From contig NZ_JACHJV010000001.1 in assembly GCF_014203855.1 (NCBI RefSeq), forward strand, positions 6,448,001 through 6,512,000: a DNA stretch of 64,000 nt. Reading direction: 5' to 3'. This document shows positions 42,947-51,475 of this stretch, in pieces. The position numbers were made by a program, and so were the translations under genes. This DNA is from Kitasatospora kifunensis (GTDB lineage: Bacteria; Actinomycetota; Actinomycetes; Streptomycetales; Streptomycetaceae). The notes beneath the pieces were generated by a model that saw only the letters and a program-made list of their open reading frames with translations, was not told the origin of the DNA and ran no database searches. Position 1 is the stretch's first letter. Every line of letters begins with the position of its first letter.

Positions 42947-43839
42947 CCATCACCCTGGGCGTCCACCGGAGCAACCCGTCGCTCTACTACCTCTCTCGAC
43001 TCGACTACCTGGAGCAGGAGTTGGCGAAGGTCGGAGAGAGTGGCCGGTTCCACCACTACAGCGACGGCACCCGCACCGGAGCCCTGCTCGCGAACGCCAC
43101 CATCGATCTGGGCGGTACCGGCTCGACCCCGCCGATCACCGCCCAGGCGGCCGGCCATGACCTGGTCTACACCGCCGTCTCGGCCCCGCGTCCCGACCAC
43201 GGCGCCCTGCTGGTAAGGGCGGACGGGCCGATCAACTCGGTCGCCGATCTCAAGGGCAACACCGTGGTGCTCGCAATCGGCTCCTGGCAGACCCATCTGC
43301 TGGCCAAGGCGCTGCACCAGGCGGGCCTGTCCTACCGTGACGACCTCACCGCGGTACGGCCGGAGGGTGCCGAGTCCGAGCGACTGCGGAGCGGCGAGAT
43401 CGCCGGCTGGATCGCGCAGGGTGCCGAGCTGGTCCAGGCGCTGCGCAGTGGCCGGGTCCGGGTGCTGATCAACACCGGCGAGGTGATCACCGACCGCTCG
43501 GTCTTCTTCGCCCGCCGGGCCTTCGCCGCCGAGCGGCCCGAGGTGGTGGGCGCGGTCACCGCCGCGCTGCGGCGTGCCGACCGCTGGGTGGCCGAACATC
43601 TGGACGAGGCCGCCGCGATCGCCGCCGCCGACCAGGGCGGCGAACCCGCCGACCACCGGGAAGCGCTCTCCCGGTTGCCCTGGCAGCTGGAACCGGTGAG
43701 CACCGCGTTCATCGCCGAGCAGCAGGAGGCGGCCGACATCTTTCACGCGGTGGGCTTCATCGACCGTCCGGTCCAGGTCGCGGCGGCCGAACTGCCCGAG
43801 CTGGCAAGCGCTGTCACCGCCGCGCTGGAAGGGAACTGA
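42943..43839 (+). CDS. Cytosolic SBP-fold protein (second SsuA-like protein, no export signal)
   Basis: A 298-residue protein resembling aliphatic-sulfonate binding proteins: TGALLANATIDLGGTGSTPP, VRADGPINSVADLKGNTVVL, IGSWQTHLLAKALHQAGL and FFARRAFAAERPEVVGAVTA. It begins MTITLGVHRSNPSLYYLSRL, with no signal peptide or lipobox, and overlaps the ATPase gene by 4 bases. It might be a degenerate binding protein, a cytosolic carrier or, like DszB, an enzyme evolved from this fold. No Cys equivalent to the DszB nucleophile is seen at its N-terminus. The SsuD-like gene starts 4 bases after its stop. Confidence 0.82.
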   Translation: MTITLGVHRSNPSLYYLSRLDYLEQELAKVGESGRFHHYSDGTRTGALLANATIDLGGTGSTPPITAQAAGHDLVYTAVSAPRPDHGALLVRADGPINSVADLKGNTVVLAIGSWQTHLLAKALHQAGLSYRDDLTAVRPEGAESERLRSGEIAGWIAQGAELVQALRSGRVRVLINTGEVITDRSVFFARRAFAAERPEVVGAVTAALRRADRWVAEHLDEAAAIAAADQGGEPADHREALSRLPWQLEPVSTAFIAEQQEAADIFHAVGFIDRPVQVAAAELPELASAVTAALEGN

Positions 43840-43843
43840 GCCG

Positions 43844-44914
43844 ATGGCCACCGAAGTCCTCTGGTACCTGATCCCGCGCGAGGGCCAGTATCCGTGGGAG
43901 CCGGCCGGGCGCCGCCCGGTCGACCTCGGCTACCTGCAACACCTGGCCGCCGGCATCGAACGGCTCGGCTACAGCGGCGCGCTGCTGGCGACCGACCTGT
44001 ACGACGTGTGGACGCTGGGCAGCGCGGTCGCCGCCGCCACCGGGCCAGGCTTCCAGCCGCTGCTGGCGGTGCACCCCGGGCTGGTCTCGCCCACCCTGCT
44101 GGCCAAGATGGCGCTCAGCTTCGAGCACCTGCACGGCCCACGGCTGCGGTTCAACGTGGTCAACGGCTCCACCGGGCAGCTGCGGGAGTACGGTCTGGAC
44201 GTCGAGCACGACGACCGCTACCGGTTGAGCGCCGAGTACTGGAGCCTGGTCAAGCGCCTGACGGTGGGTGAAGTATTCGACCATGAAGGCGAGTTCTACC
44301 GGCTGAAGAACGCCGGGGCGAGCCTGCGGGAGCTGCCCCCCAAGCGCGAGGGTCACATTCCGCTCTGGTTCGGCGGCTCCTCGGCGGCCGGGATCGAGAT
44401 GGCCGCCGAGCACGTCGACGTCTACCTCACCTGGGGTGAACCGCCGCACCTGCTCAAGGAGAAGCTGGCCCGAGTGCGGGAGCGGGCTGCCGCGCACGGG
44501 CGCTCCCTGCGGATCGGCCTGCGGCTGCACCTGATCGTGCGGGACACCGAGGAACAGGCCTGGGCGGCGGCCGACCGCCTGCTCGACGTCACCAGCCAAG
44601 CCACCTACGCTCGCCAACTCGACGGGCGAGCCGGCGAGGACGGGGTCGGCTGGCAACGCCAGTTCCGCCAGCACGGCGGCCAGGTCCCGGCGCGGGCACG
44701 GGAGTTGGAGACATCGCCGAACCTCTGGCCGGGGATGGGCCTGTTCCGCCCCGGGCCCGGCACGGCGGTGGTCGGCAGCACCGCCCAGGTCGTCGAACGC
44801 CTGCGGGAGTTCGAGGACCTGGGGGTGGACACCTTCATCCTGTCCGGCAACCCGCTGCTCGAGGAGGCTTACCGGGTGGCCGAGACGGTGCTGCCGGCGC
44901 TGCGGGGGCGCTGA
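43844..44914 (+). CDS. FMNH2-dependent alkanesulfonate monooxygenase-like protein (SsuD-like)
   Basis: A 356-residue luciferase-fold monooxygenase. NVVNGSTGQLREYG (104-117), PLWFGGSSAAGIEMAAEHVD then VYLTWGEPP (173-201) and GLRLHLIVRDTEEQAWAAAD (225-244) match SsuD; Arg227 and His229 correspond to the SsuD Arg-x-His pair. The SsuD cysteine in the GRSCED segment is missing here (ATDLYDVW). It should cleave C-S bonds with FMNH2 and O2, releasing sulfite and an aldehyde. The reductase that would supply FMNH2 (SsuE type) is not in the window. It is the last gene of the transporter run. Confidence 0.87.
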   Translation: MATEVLWYLIPREGQYPWEPAGRRPVDLGYLQHLAAGIERLGYSGALLATDLYDVWTLGSAVAAATGPGFQPLLAVHPGLVSPTLLAKMALSFEHLHGPRLRFNVVNGSTGQLREYGLDVEHDDRYRLSAEYWSLVKRLTVGEVFDHEGEFYRLKNAGASLRELPPKREGHIPLWFGGSSAAGIEMAAEHVDVYLTWGEPPHLLKEKLARVRERAAAHGRSLRIGLRLHLIVRDTEEQAWAAADRLLDVTSQATYARQLDGRAGEDGVGWQRQFRQHGGQVPARARELETSPNLWPGMGLFRPGPGTAVVGSTAQVVERLREFEDLGVDTFILSGNPLLEEAYRVAETVLPALRGR

Positions 44915-44950
44915 CGGGTGGCGGGTAGCCGATCAGTTGGCTGTCGGCCG

Positions 44951-45940
<990 letters not shown>

Positions 45941-46360
45941 GCGGGCATCTTGCCAGGTCGCGCCAGGTGTTGAGGCCAGCGCCACGGCCCTTGCCCTGGA
46001 GCTGCGGGCCGTCCTAAGATCAGTTGAAGTTTGTCCAATCTCTGTAGCCGTTCGGCGGGAGGAGTGGGTCCGATGCGTTCGGCCGTCGCCTGCCCTCTGC
46101 TCTCGCGCCGCTGTTGTCGCTGCGGCATTCTGGTGCGCTGAGGACCGCTCGCCCAGCGGAGCCCGGCCGGCCATCTGTTCGCCCGGTCCGTCGCGCGTCA
46201 CGCTGTTCGTCCCGCCACGTTCCTGCCGTGTGCCCGCCGTGTTCCTGCCGCCTGGGGCGGCCGCTCGGCTCCACCCCCTTCTCCTTTCTCCTTCTCCTTT
46301 TTTCTCTCTTCTCTCTTCTCCCGCTTCTCTCCCTTCTCTGCTCAGCGAGGAGTCACCGCC
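45941..46360. other. Divergent intergenic region with a polypyrimidine tract
   Basis: No gene is seen in these 420 bases between the aldo/keto reductase and the luciferase-like gene. It contains AT-richer promoter-like DNA around 46010-46050 and a long CT tract at 46274-46338. Confidence 0.6.
46274..46338 (+). repeat. Polypyrimidine tract
   Basis: Sixty-five bases contain only one purine (G46323) on the plus strand, mostly CTT/CTC/TCT runs including TTTTTT. It sits about 10 bases before the GAGGAG ribosome site of the luciferase-like gene and is strikingly T-rich for this genome. Such tracts can form triplex DNA or bind CT-specific proteins. Confidence 0.85.
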
Positions 46361-47404
46361 ATGCGGTTCATCGTCTCGTCCCTGCTCTCCAACGGCTCCG
46401 ACCCGGTCACCGGACGTCAGTACAGCGCGTACGAGAAGTACCAGAACGTCATCGACCAGGCCGTCACGGCAGAGGAGTTGGGATACGACGGCTACGGCGT
46501 GGGGGAGCGCCACGGCGCACCCTTCCTCTCGCCCGCGCCGCCGGTGCTGCTGGCCAACATCGCGGCCCGGACCAGCACCATTCGACTCTTCACCACGGTG
46601 ACGGTGTTGAGCATCCTGGATCCGGTCCGGGTTGCCGAGGACTACGCGATGCTTGACCAACTGTCAGCCGGGCGAATCGAATTGATCATAGGCAAGGGGA
46701 ACGACCCGCGGCACTTCGATCTGTTCGGGCTGAGCGAGGAACGGCAGTGGGACCACCTCGCGGAGAACTACGGCCTGTTGCACCGGCTCTGGCGCGAGGA
46801 GGGAGTGACCTGGCAGGGCGGCACCCGCCCGGCGCTGACCAACGTGACCAGCTACCCGCGGCCCTACCAGCAGCCGATCCCGGTCTGGCACGGCAGCGCC
46901 ACCAGCCGGCAGTCCACCGACCTGGCGGCCCGCTACGGTGATCCGCTCTTCTCCGCCAACAGCTTCCACCCGATGGAGAAGTACCAAGCGCTGGTGGACC
47001 ACTACCGCGAGCGCTGGGAGCACTACGGGCGCGATCCCCGCCAGGCGGTGGTGGGCACCGGATTCGGCGGACTCTTCCTGGCCAGGCGCTCGCAGGACGC
47101 CGTGGCGGGCTACCGTCCGTACTGGGAGGCGCAGTTCAACTCTGCTGCGGGCAAGCACAACAACTCGCCCTTCGCCTCGCTGGAGGACGCCCTGGAGCGC
47201 GGCTCGGCGCTGGTCGGCAGTCCGCAGCAGGTGATCGAGAAGATCCAGCGGTACCACCAGGCGTTCGGTAACGAGGCGGTCGGGATCGGCGTCGACGCGC
47301 TGACCGAGGAGGTGCAGCACGAGCAACTCGCGCTCTTCGCCTCGGAGGTGGCGCCGGTGATCCGCGAGCAGTTGCCCGCGAACGCCGGTGGTGGGCTGAC
47401 GTAG
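46361..47404 (+). CDS. Luciferase-like (LLM) flavin-dependent monooxygenase
   Basis: A 347-residue TIM-barrel FMN enzyme. VGERHGAPFLSPAPPVLLAN, TVTVLSILDPVRVAEDYAML and DQLSAGRIELIIGKGNDPRH are the usual LLM blocks; GTGFGGLFLARRSQDAV and the C-terminal LVGSPQQVIEKIQRYHQAFG complete the fold. It resembles a group of actinobacterial LLM proteins next to sulfonate-type transporters. It probably oxidises an organosulfur or other small substrate with reduced FMN. GCGAGGAG lies just upstream. It ends 2 bases from the convergent ATPase gene. Confidence 0.88.
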   Translation: MRFIVSSLLSNGSDPVTGRQYSAYEKYQNVIDQAVTAEELGYDGYGVGERHGAPFLSPAPPVLLANIAARTSTIRLFTTVTVLSILDPVRVAEDYAMLDQLSAGRIELIIGKGNDPRHFDLFGLSEERQWDHLAENYGLLHRLWREEGVTWQGGTRPALTNVTSYPRPYQQPIPVWHGSATSRQSTDLAARYGDPLFSANSFHPMEKYQALVDHYRERWEHYGRDPRQAVVGTGFGGLFLARRSQDAVAGYRPYWEAQFNSAAGKHNNSPFASLEDALERGSALVGSPQQVIEKIQRYHQAFGNEAVGIGVDALTEEVQHEQLALFASEVAPVIREQLPANAGGGLT

Positions 47405-47406
47405 CG

Positions 47407-47997
47407 TCAGCTCACCGTGATGGCGGTGAGGCGCCGGTGGATCTGGGCGACCCGCTCGGCCAACGGCGCGGCCGGGACGTCGATCAGCTCGAACCCGAAG
47501 GCGCGGTAGCTCCGTTCGTGGATCCGCTCGAACTCCAGCGAGTCCGCGAAGCTGATCCGGCGGGCGGCAGTGGGCTCACAGAAGCCGAGGTTGCGGACGA
47601 AGAAGACCTGGGGTTGGTAGACCCGCTCCCGGGTGATCCGGTCGAGCTCGGCGGTGAGGGCGGGTGAGACCGGGCGGTTGAGGAAAACGCCTAACGCATG
47701 GGTGCAGATCGGCGAGCGGTCGTGGAGCTGGGTCTCGATCCGGCCCCGGGGTTCGAGTCGGTGCTGGGCCTCGCTCTGGAGCTGGCGCTCCCGCTGTACG
47801 GTGACGATCCGGTCGATGAAGTCGGCCCTGGTCCACGGCGCCGGCTCGCCCTGGGCCTGCTCCGCCGTGATCACCTCGGTCGCCGCCTCGGCCACGGTAC
47901 GGTAGCCGAGGGCGGCCAACGCCGTGAGGATCGTCGTCTTGCCGGCCCCGGGCGTGCCGGTCAGGATGTAGCGCTTCACTCCGCTTGCTCCGCTCAC
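47407..47997 (-). CDS. AAA-type P-loop ATPase of unknown role
   Basis: A 196-residue single-domain P-loop protein. The Walker A is ILTGTPGAGKTTI (11-23), followed by GYRTVAEAATEVITAEQAQG, IETQLHDRSPICTHALGVFL with a Walker-B-like HDRSP, and a C-terminal FADSLEFERIHERSYRAFGF. This pattern matches the AAA_28 'predicted ATPase/kinase' family, whose substrate is unknown. GTG 47997 is chosen because AAGGAG lies 9 bases upstream; GTG 47979 is the inner alternative. A four-unit 7-bp repeat lies just upstream. Confidence 0.8.
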   Translation of the reverse strand: MSGASGVKRYILTGTPGAGKTTILTALAALGYRTVAEAATEVITAEQAQGEPAPWTRADFIDRIVTVQRERQLQSEAQHRLEPRGRIETQLHDRSPICTHALGVFLNRPVSPALTAELDRITRERVYQPQVFFVRNLGFCEPTAARRISFADSLEFERIHERSYRAFGFELIDVPAAPLAERVAQIHRRLTAITVS

Positions 47998-48012
47998 TGC
48001 ACTCCGCTCCTT

Positions 48013-48040
48013 GTTCTGCGTTCTGTGTTCTGTGTTCTGC
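48013..48040. repeat. Four 7-bp tandem repeats
   Basis: GTTCTGC, GTTCTGT, GTTCTGT, GTTCTGC follow one another between the ATPase gene start and the end of dnaE2. The T-rich run is unusual for this DNA. Confidence 0.75.
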
Positions 48041-48067
48041 GCTTCTTGCCCTGTGTTGCCGCAGGCC

Positions 48068-51000
48068 TCAGACCGCCACCCGCAGCGGGCTGATCCGAGT
48101 GGCGACCACATTGATGGCCCCTTGGTTGCGTTCGAGCCGGCCGTGGATGAGCAGGCCGGCCCGGTCGAGGGCGGTGCGGCGGTGCGGCTCCCAGACCGGG
48201 CGGTTGCAGACCACGTTGATCAGGCCGGTCTCGTCCTCCAGGCTGATGAAGAGCACTCCGCCTGCGGTGGGCGGTCGCTGACGGTGCGTCACCAGACCGC
48301 CGACCAGGACCGGACTGCCATGGGTGAGGGAGGCCAGCTCGGCGGCGGGGGTGGCGCCGATGTGGGCCAGGGTGGGACGCACGTGCTCGACCGGATGGCT
48401 GGTGGCGGAGGAGCCGGTGGCCCAGAGGTCGGCGATGGTCTCCTCGACCGGCGTCATCGCGGGCAGCTCGGGAGCCGTCAGGCCTGGTGTGGTGCCGGGC
48501 AGTAGGCCGCTTCCGTCGCCGAGGGCCAAGGCGCCAGCCGACCACAGGGCCTGACGTCTCGTCAAGCCGAAACAGCGGAACGCCCCCGCTGTGGCCAGCG
48601 CCTCCAGCACCGCAGCCGGCAGTGCGGTGCGGTGTGCGAAGTCCTCCAGGTCGCGGTAGGGCTGCCCGGCGGCCACTGCCTGTGCCTGCGCCTCGCCCAG
48701 GCCGCGCACGGTGGCCAGACCCAGCCGGATCGCCGGATCGTCCCGCGCTCCCTCCAGGGTCGGGCCCGCCGCACTGACGTTGACGTCTACCGGGTGCACC
48801 CGCACACCGTGCCGGCGGGCGTCCGAGATCAGGCTGAGCGGCGAGTAGAAGCCCATCGGCTGGTTGGCCAGCAGCGCGCAGGTGAAGGCCGCCGGGTAGT
48901 GGTACTTGAGCCAGGCGCTGGCATACACCAGGTAGGCAAAGCTGATCGAATGGCTTTCCGGGAAGCCGTAGTTGGAGAAGGCCTCGATCTTGGTGAAGAC
49001 GTCCTCGGCCACCTCGGGCGGGATGCCGCGGAGCGCCATCCCGTCCAGCAGCCGTTGGCGCAGCTCGGCGACCCGCTGATGGGAGCGCTTGGCGCCCATC
49101 GCCTGACGCAGCCGGTCGGCCTCCGCTCCGCTGAACCCGGCGCAGTCGATGGCCAGTTGCATCATCTGCTCCTGGAACAGCGGGACCCCCAGGGTCTTGT
49201 CCAGGGCCGGTTTCATCAGCGGGTGCGGGCACTGGGCCGGCTCCTGCCCGGCCCGCCGGCGCAGGTAGGGGTGGACCGAGCCGCCCTGGATCGGCCCCGG
49301 CCGGATCAGTGCGACCTCCACCACCAGGTCGTAGAACTCGCGTGGCTTGAGTCTGGGCAGGGTGGACATCTGGGCTCGCGACTCGATCTGGAACACTCCC
49401 ACCGTGTCGGCTCGGCAGAGCATCTCGTAGACCTCGGGGTCCTCCCTGGGGATGCTGTCCAGGTCGAGTCGGCGACCGTGGTGCGCGGCCACCAGGTCGC
49501 AGGCGTCGTGCAGGGCGGAGAGCATGCCCAGGCCCAGCAGGTCGATCTTGACCAGGCCCGCGCCGGCCGTGGACTCCTTGTCCCACTGCAGCACCGAGCG
49601 GCCCGGCATCCGGGCCCACTCGGTCGGGCAGATCTGGCCGACCGGCTCCCCGGTCAGCACCATGCCACCCGAGTGGATACCCAAGTGCCTTGGAAGTCCG
49701 TGGAGTTGCCGTCCCAAGTCGAGTACGTCGGTCGGGATCACGGCATCCGCGCCGGGGGCGGAGTGGAAGTCGATCTGCCGGGAGAAGGCGCCTACCTGGT
49801 CCATCGGATAGCCGAGCACCCGGGCAGCGTCACGTATCGCGAGCCGGGGGCGGTAGGTGATCACGTTGGCCACCTGGGCGGCGTGCGCGCGTCCGTAGCG
49901 TCGGTAGACGTACTGGATCACCTCCTCGCGGCGCCGGTGCTCGATGTCCAGGTCGATGTCGGGCGGGCCGTCCCGCTCCATGCTGAGGAAGCGTTCGAAG
50001 AGCAGCCGGTAGCTGATCGGATCGACGGCGGTGATGCCCAGCGCGTAGCAGACGGCCGAGTTGGCGGCCGAACCGCGCCCCTGGCACCAGATGTTCTGCT
50101 GCCGGCAGAAGTCCACCAGGTCGTGCACGATGAGGAAGTAGCCTGCCAGCTCAAGGCGTTGGATCACCTCGAGCTCCTTGTCCAACTGCTGCCGGGCCGG
50201 TTGGTGGTTCGGGCCGAAACGCCGCTCGGCGCCCTGCAGGGTCAGCTCGCGAAGATAGCTGAACCCGGTGTGCCCCGCCGGTACCGGGAAATCCGGCAAC
50301 TCCGGCTTCAGCGAGGCGAATTCGAAGGAGCAGGCGCGGCCGAGGTCGGCGGTGGCGGCCAGTACGCCGGGGAACCGGGCCAGCCGGGCTGCCATCTCGG
50401 CCCCGGAACGTAGGTGCGCGGTGCCCGCCGCCCTGGTCCAGCCGGCCGCCTGGGAGAGCGTTTTCCCGGCCTGTAGTGCGGCCAGTCCCTGGGCCAGGCG
50501 CCCCTGCGCGGGCGAGGCATGGTGCACGTTGTTCGAGGCGACCACCGCCAGACCGGCCCTGGCGGCCAGTGCGGCCAGCGTGTCGTTGCGCGGGTCGTCG
50601 CCGGGCAGCCGGTGGTCGATCAGCTCGACGAAGACGTTCCCCGCGCCGAATGCCTCGGTGAGCAGCCGCAGTTCGCGCAGTGCGGCGTCCGGTCCGCGCT
50701 CCTCCAGGGCCCGGTGCACCCGGCCGTTGCGGCAGCCGGTGAGCACCGCCCACTCGCCGCCGTGCGCCTGCGCGAGATCCTCGAACGCGTAGGCGGGGCG
50801 CCCCTTGCCCGGGCCGGCCAGTTGGGCGGTGGCGATCGCGGCGGAGAGTCGGCGGTAGCCCTCGGGGGAGCGGGCCAGTACCAGCAGGTGCTCGTCCCGC
50901 AGGCCGGCCGTCCCGGGCAGGTTCAGCTCGGCGCCGAAGGCGGTGCGCAGGCCGGTGTCCCGGGCGGCCAGGCCGAGGCGGACCGCACCGTACAGGCCGT

Positions 51001-51286
51001 CGTGGTCCGTGATCGCCAGGGTCTCCACCCCGAGCCGCACTGCCTCGGTGACCAGGTCCTCCGGCTCGCTCGCGCCGTCCAGGAAGCTGAAGGCGGAGTG
51101 CACGTGCAGCTCCGCCCAGGGCACGGCGGCGGGCGTTGCTGCTGGTGGCACCGTCGAGCTGCCAGGGGCGCCGGCGCTCGGCAGGCGCAGTACATGGGCG
51201 CCCCCGGCGCCCGGCGTGGCGCGGCGGCCGTGCATCCGGTCGCGGAGCTCGTTCCAAGGGAGCTTGGACTGGCTGTCGAATCCCAT
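48068..51286 (-). CDS. dnaE2: Error-prone DNA polymerase DnaE2
   Basis: A 1072-residue C-family polymerase. The PHP domain begins ELHVHSAFSFLDGASEPEDL (about 58-77) with TDHDGLYG and ends near 300; palm catalytic aspartates lie in PPDIDLDIEHRRREEV; the thumb/fingers include HSGGMVLTGEPV and FSNYGFPESHSISFAYLVYA; an OB fold (GVLFISLEDETGLINVVCNR) closes it. The short length and missing tau-binding tail separate it from replicative DnaE1. With ImuA and ImuB it forms the SOS mutasome for translesion synthesis. It is the last gene of the imuA-imuB-dnaE2 set, separated from imuB by 189 bases with tandem repeats. The ribosome site before ATG 51286 is weak. Confidence 0.95.
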   Translation of the reverse strand: MGFDSQSKLPWNELRDRMHGRRATPGAGGAHVLRLPSAGAPGSSTVPPAATPAAVPWAELHVHSAFSFLDGASEPEDLVTEAVRLGVETLAITDHDGLYGAVRLGLAARDTGLRTAFGAELNLPGTAGLRDEHLLVLARSPEGYRRLSAAIATAQLAGPGKGRPAYAFEDLAQAHGGEWAVLTGCRNGRVHRALEERGPDAALRELRLLTEAFGAGNVFVELIDHRLPGDDPRNDTLAALAARAGLAVVASNNVHHASPAQGRLAQGLAALQAGKTLSQAAGWTRAAGTAHLRSGAEMAARLARFPGVLAATADLGRACSFEFASLKPELPDFPVPAGHTGFSYLRELTLQGAERRFGPNHQPARQQLDKELEVIQRLELAGYFLIVHDLVDFCRQQNIWCQGRGSAANSAVCYALGITAVDPISYRLLFERFLSMERDGPPDIDLDIEHRRREEVIQYVYRRYGRAHAAQVANVITYRPRLAIRDAARVLGYPMDQVGAFSRQIDFHSAPGADAVIPTDVLDLGRQLHGLPRHLGIHSGGMVLTGEPVGQICPTEWARMPGRSVLQWDKESTAGAGLVKIDLLGLGMLSALHDACDLVAAHHGRRLDLDSIPREDPEVYEMLCRADTVGVFQIESRAQMSTLPRLKPREFYDLVVEVALIRPGPIQGGSVHPYLRRRAGQEPAQCPHPLMKPALDKTLGVPLFQEQMMQLAIDCAGFSGAEADRLRQAMGAKRSHQRVAELRQRLLDGMALRGIPPEVAEDVFTKIEAFSNYGFPESHSISFAYLVYASAWLKYHYPAAFTCALLANQPMGFYSPLSLISDARRHGVRVHPVDVNVSAAGPTLEGARDDPAIRLGLATVRGLGEAQAQAVAAGQPYRDLEDFAHRTALPAAVLEALATAGAFRCFGLTRRQALWSAGALALGDGSGLLPGTTPGLTAPELPAMTPVEETIADLWATGSSATSHPVEHVRPTLAHIGATPAAELASLTHGSPVLVGGLVTHRQRPPTAGGVLFISLEDETGLINVVCNRPVWEPHRRTALDRAGLLIHGRLERNQGAINVVATRISPLRVAV

Positions 51287-51351
51287 AACGCGGGTCCCAT
51301 GGTGCGGAGGTGTTCCGTTCGAAGTGTGCGAGAGAGTGTTGACGGGCCGTT

Positions 51352-51452
51352 AGTAAATGAACGGTCGGTCAATAACCTGTCGGTGAGTAAGCGAACAGTC
51401 AGTCAATAACCTTCTCGGCGAGTAAATGAACAAGCAGTCATTAACCCTGGGC
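51352..51452. repeat. Three 34/35-bp tandem repeats between imuB and dnaE2
   Basis: Units at 51352-51385, 51386-51420 and 51421-51452 share AGTAA(AT/GC)GAAC then about five variable bases, GTCA(A/T)TAACC and a CGG-containing end. The array is much AT-richer than its neighbours. It lies in the only gap of the mutasome gene set, upstream of dnaE2 in the direction of transcription. There are no unique spacers, so it is not CRISPR. Confidence 0.85.
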
Positions 51453-51475
51453 ACTCGTCAACCGCGGGAAGCAGA

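Noticed and set aside
48013..48040. 7-bp repeats as part of a coding frame
   Set aside because: The frames through them lack codon bias, and a better start with AAGGAG lies downstream at 47997.
51352..51452. CRISPR-like array between imuB and dnaE2
   Set aside because: Three contiguous 34/35-bp units without unique spacers; no cas genes in the window.
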